A stretch of DNA of 56,416 nucleotides, taken from Selenomonadaceae bacterium. Its GTDB lineage: Bacteria > Bacillota > Negativicutes > Selenomonadales > Selenomonadaceae. The translations under genes and the position numbers were made by a program. The DNA lies in NCBI GenBank assembly GCA_029338835.1, contig JAQYBD010000053.1, positions 1 to 56,416 of the forward strand. Reading direction: 5' to 3'. Positions 54,788 to 56,416 of the stretch are shown one piece after another; positions within the stretch are counted from its first letter, which is position 1; each line of letters begins with the position of its first letter. Below the pieces are notes generated by a model, which saw only the letters and a program-made list of their open reading frames with translations, was not told the origin of the DNA and made no database searches.

Positions 54788-55588
54788 TCAGATTCCTGCT
54801 GAATCCTGTCCTGCACATTTTTTCTCCACATAGGTACGCAAGCGTGCCACCCCTGCTGCGATCCCCGGCTGCTCCGGCAGATACCGGATGATGAGGTCAA
54901 TGTACCCTCGCTTGACGATTTCCCGCAGGGTCCAGCTGAAATTGATGTCGTAGACCCAAAGCAGACGCACGAGTTTGCGGTCGCCGTGTGTGCGCAGCTT
55001 GCGGTAGTCGGCCTGCCGTCCCGCCTTGAAATCCTCTATGAAATCCGGGCTCACCAGCTGGCTGGCATCCGATGCGACAAACTTCGGGGCCTTGTCGGCA
55101 CCATCCGGTGTCAGGTATGGTGATAAGACCCGGTAAATATCCAGTTTATCCGCATCCCGGATAAGCTGCGCGAAAACCAGGTGGCGCCTGTCCTGCACCG
55201 GCCCGATTTCTTTCTTGTTATGACGCGCGATGGCAAACCGTACCAGTTCCTCGTCTTCCGGAGAAAGCTTCTTCATGAAAGGCAGTTCCGCCAATACCTT
55301 GAGTCCCAGATCCGCATGATCTTCGGACTCAGCATCGTTGAACGTCTTGTAGAGGCTGTACTGACGAAAACGTCCCACATCATGAAAAAGCCCCATGATT
55401 TCCGCCAGAGCGACATCGTGCGAAGAAAAACGCAGATGTTTTGCCAAGGCGATAGCATGGGTGGTCACGTAACCCGTATGGATTTCCTTGATGCGGATGC
55501 CCTGCATCACTTCTTCATCGCCGGTATGGAACGATTTCATATAAGCATCCATCCAGGCATGCATCTCTTTAAGCAGTTCCTGCATCAT
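54788..55588 (-). CDS. HD-domain metal-dependent phosphohydrolase
   Basis: 266 residues. HD superfamily metal ligands are visible: HTGYVTTHAIALA (first His), GLFHDVGRFRQY (HD pair), ARHNKKEIG and RDADKLDIY (last Asp). It should be a hydrolase of nucleotides or related phosphates in the cytoplasm; substrate unknown. It appears to be the first gene of HD-glnS-small gene-permease. Distance to the RelA/SpoT type is large, so a (p)ppGpp role is not claimed. Confidence 0.85.
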   Translation of the reverse strand: MMQELLKEMHAWMDAYMKSFHTGDEEVMQGIRIKEIHTGYVTTHAIALAKHLRFSSHDVALAEIMGLFHDVGRFRQYSLYKTFNDAESEDHADLGLKVLAELPFMKKLSPEDEELVRFAIARHNKKEIGPVQDRRHLVFAQLIRDADKLDIYRVLSPYLTPDGADKAPKFVASDASQLVSPDFIEDFKAGRQADYRKLRTHGDRKLVRLLWVYDINFSWTLREIVKRGYIDLIIRYLPEQPGIAAGVARLRTYVEKKCAGQDSAGI

Positions 55589-55613
55589 ATGTTCCTTCCC
55601 TTCCAGGCATTCG

Positions 55614-55664
55614 TCACCATGTGACTAATGATTTCATTATACTACGAACCATGTTTCGACGCAA
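55614..55664 (-). promoter_or_regulatory. promoter and small inverted repeat before the HD-glnS transcript
   Basis: On the minus strand TTGCGT (55664-55659), a 17-base spacer and TATAAT (55641-55636). GTCAC-CAT-GTGAC (55614-55626) lies just after the expected start of transcription and could be an operator. Confidence 0.5.
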
Positions 55665-55670
55665 TTCCGT

Positions 55671-56210
55671 CTATTTCCTGCTTTGCTGCTCCTCATCGTC
55701 CGTCACAAGGATACCAAGGTCTTTCAAGTCATGACGGATGGCAGACAAGGTCTCTTCATCGGGGACACGCACCGTATGCATATGGATGCCGCCCGTTACG
55801 ACCAACAGCGGATTGGCCTGGCATTTCTTCATTTTTGTCAGGAAACGGCTGATATCACGCCGACTCTCAATCAAGAGATCCCCGCGGATCGGCCCGTAGA
55901 CAGGATGCTCGACGATGACGTCGAGTATGGAGCCGCCATTATCCACGACGGCCTGCAGTTCTTTTTCCATGCCCGAAGCATCATGACGGCAGACAAGCGT
56001 TGCCATCATCGCAGTCTCAGCTGCATCCGGCAGGATATAGCCGCGCGGTGTGGCAAAAATCTGTGTTCCTTCCGCCCGCAAGATACTGATATCGCCGACA
56101 ATGATCTGGCGGCTCACCCGGAGTTCCCTTGCCAATTTAGTCCCCGTCAAGGGCTGCTTGGCCTGCTTGAGCCGTGCCAGGAGCAAATGGCGCCGTTCTT
56201 CCGTATGCAC
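55671..56210 (-). CDS. niaR: NiaR, niacin-responsive transcriptional repressor
   Basis: 179 residues. The N-terminal HTH (LTGTKLARELRVSRQIIVGDISILRAEG, about 20-47, key part VSRQIIVGDI) is followed by the 3H domain, with conserved His residues in VIVEHPVYGPIRGDL and TGGIHMHTVRV that bind metal and niacin. It represses NAD biosynthesis or niacin uptake genes when nicotinic acid is present. The start is GTG 56210 with GGGGAG 8 bases upstream; the frame runs on through tRNA-Val and must not be extended. Confidence 0.92.
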   Translation of the reverse strand: MHTEERRHLLLARLKQAKQPLTGTKLARELRVSRQIIVGDISILRAEGTQIFATPRGYILPDAAETAMMATLVCRHDASGMEKELQAVVDNGGSILDVIVEHPVYGPIRGDLLIESRRDISRFLTKMKKCQANPLLVVTGGIHMHTVRVPDEETLSAIRHDLKDLGILVTDDEEQQSRK

Positions 56211-56241
56211 GAATATCACTCCCCATATAATGCAGAGAAAC

Positions 56242-56265
56242 AAAAAAAGCTGCCTCACGGCAGCT
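56242..56265 (-). terminator. terminator of the tRNA-Glu/tRNA-Val transcript
   Basis: AGCTGCC pairs with GGCAGCT around TCAC, followed by seven T on the minus strand. It stands 12 bp after tRNA-Val and before niaR. Confidence 0.9.
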
Positions 56266-56277
56266 ATGCGTACAAAA

Positions 56278-56353
56278 TGGTGGGCGATAACAGGATCGAA
56301 CTGCTGACATCTTGCTTGTAAGGCAAGCGCTCTCCCAGCTGAGCTAATCGCCC
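56278..56353 (-). tRNA. tRNA-Val (anticodon TAC)
   Basis: 76 bases including CCA. Acceptor GGGCGAT pairs with ATCGCCC, the D-arm has AGCTCAGCTGGGAGAGC, the anticodon loop is CTTACAA and the T-arm contains AGTTCGATCCT. Confidence 0.96.
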
Positions 56354-56356
56354 GAA

Positions 56357-56416
56357 TGGTGACGCCAATGGGATTCGAACCCATGAACCCGCCGTGAAAG
56401 GGCGGTGTCTTAACCG
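56357..56416 (-). tRNA. tRNA-Glu (anticodon TTC), truncated by the window edge
   Basis: The 3' 60 bases are visible: part of the D-loop, the anticodon stem CCGCC/GGCGG with loop CTTTCAC, the T-arm GGTTCGAATCCC and the encoded CCA. The 5' acceptor and most of the D-arm lie beyond the right edge. It precedes tRNA-Val by 3 bp. Confidence 0.93.

Noticed and set aside
52967-54802. 611-codon plus-strand open frame opposite glnS
   Set aside because: It mirrors glnS on the other strand. GlnRS motifs are unmistakable and the antisense product shows no family features and excess Arg/His, as expected of a shadow frame.
56211-56384. N-terminal extension of niaR through tRNA-Val
   Set aside because: The added residues are translated tRNA and terminator sequence; a well-spaced SD supports GTG 56210.

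Overview
The window looks like a chromosomal segment of a Negativicutes bacterium (a diderm Firmicutes relative; Selenomonas/Mitsuokella-like is my best guess). It combines Firmicutes-type gene orders (dprA-topA-trmFO-hslV-hslU-codY, rpoE-pyrG, coaX beside birA, tilS-hpt-ftsH) with a complete MinCDE division-site system, as expected for a rod-shaped diderm. Almost everything is core housekeeping on the minus strand. Plus-strand exceptions are trpD, deoD, putP and the truncated gene at the left edge. Many starts appear to be TTG, each with a good Shine-Dalgarno sequence (SD).

Left part (1-14.1 kb): the tail of an unknown gene, a decayed IS200-type transposase remnant, then a minus-strand cell-shape and division cluster read right to left: DUF4321 membrane protein, maf, radC, mreB, mreC, mreD, mrdA (PBP2), minC, minD, minE, rodA, a TIGR03960-type radical SAM protein, rng (RNase G) and a small cysteine-rich protein. 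Elongation proteins (MreBCD, PBP2, RodA) and division-site selection proteins (MinCDE) are encoded side by side.

Middle (14.1-26.6 kb): an ArsB/NhaD-type permease with an attenuator-like leader hairpin; tRNA-Pro and tRNA-Arg behind a consensus promoter; an orphan trpD convergent with codY; the dprA-topA-trmFO-hslV-hslU block; an NlpC/P60 cell-wall hydrolase behind a c-di-AMP (ydaO/yuaA) riboswitch; and RNase P RNA.

Right-middle (26.7-47.7 kb): deoD, then birA-coaX-dusB-apeA, ftsH, hpt, tilS, an S1-domain protein, a DivIC-like protein, a glycolipid-type glycosyltransferase, an SDR reductase, HU, a stand-alone YabN-like methylase domain, mfd, pyrG, an RpoE(delta)-like protein with a basic tail, argS and a DUF1934 protein.

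Right end (47.8-56.4 kb): a COG2509-type flavoprotein with a long structured leader, divergent from putP; a 186-bp nested inverted repeat; a second ArsB/NhaD paralogue; a small unknown protein; glnS; an HD-domain protein; niaR; tRNA-Val and a truncated tRNA-Glu.

I found no CRISPR array, phage, toxin-antitoxin or recognisable defence system. The most unusual items are non-coding or small: the nested inverted repeat at 51079-51264, the leader of the flavoprotein gene, the pyrG promoter whose spacer is a palindrome, candidate CodY boxes, a possible 28-residue membrane protein, and domain-level oddities in the YabN-like and RpoE-like proteins. All functional calls come from reading the sequence, without database searches.
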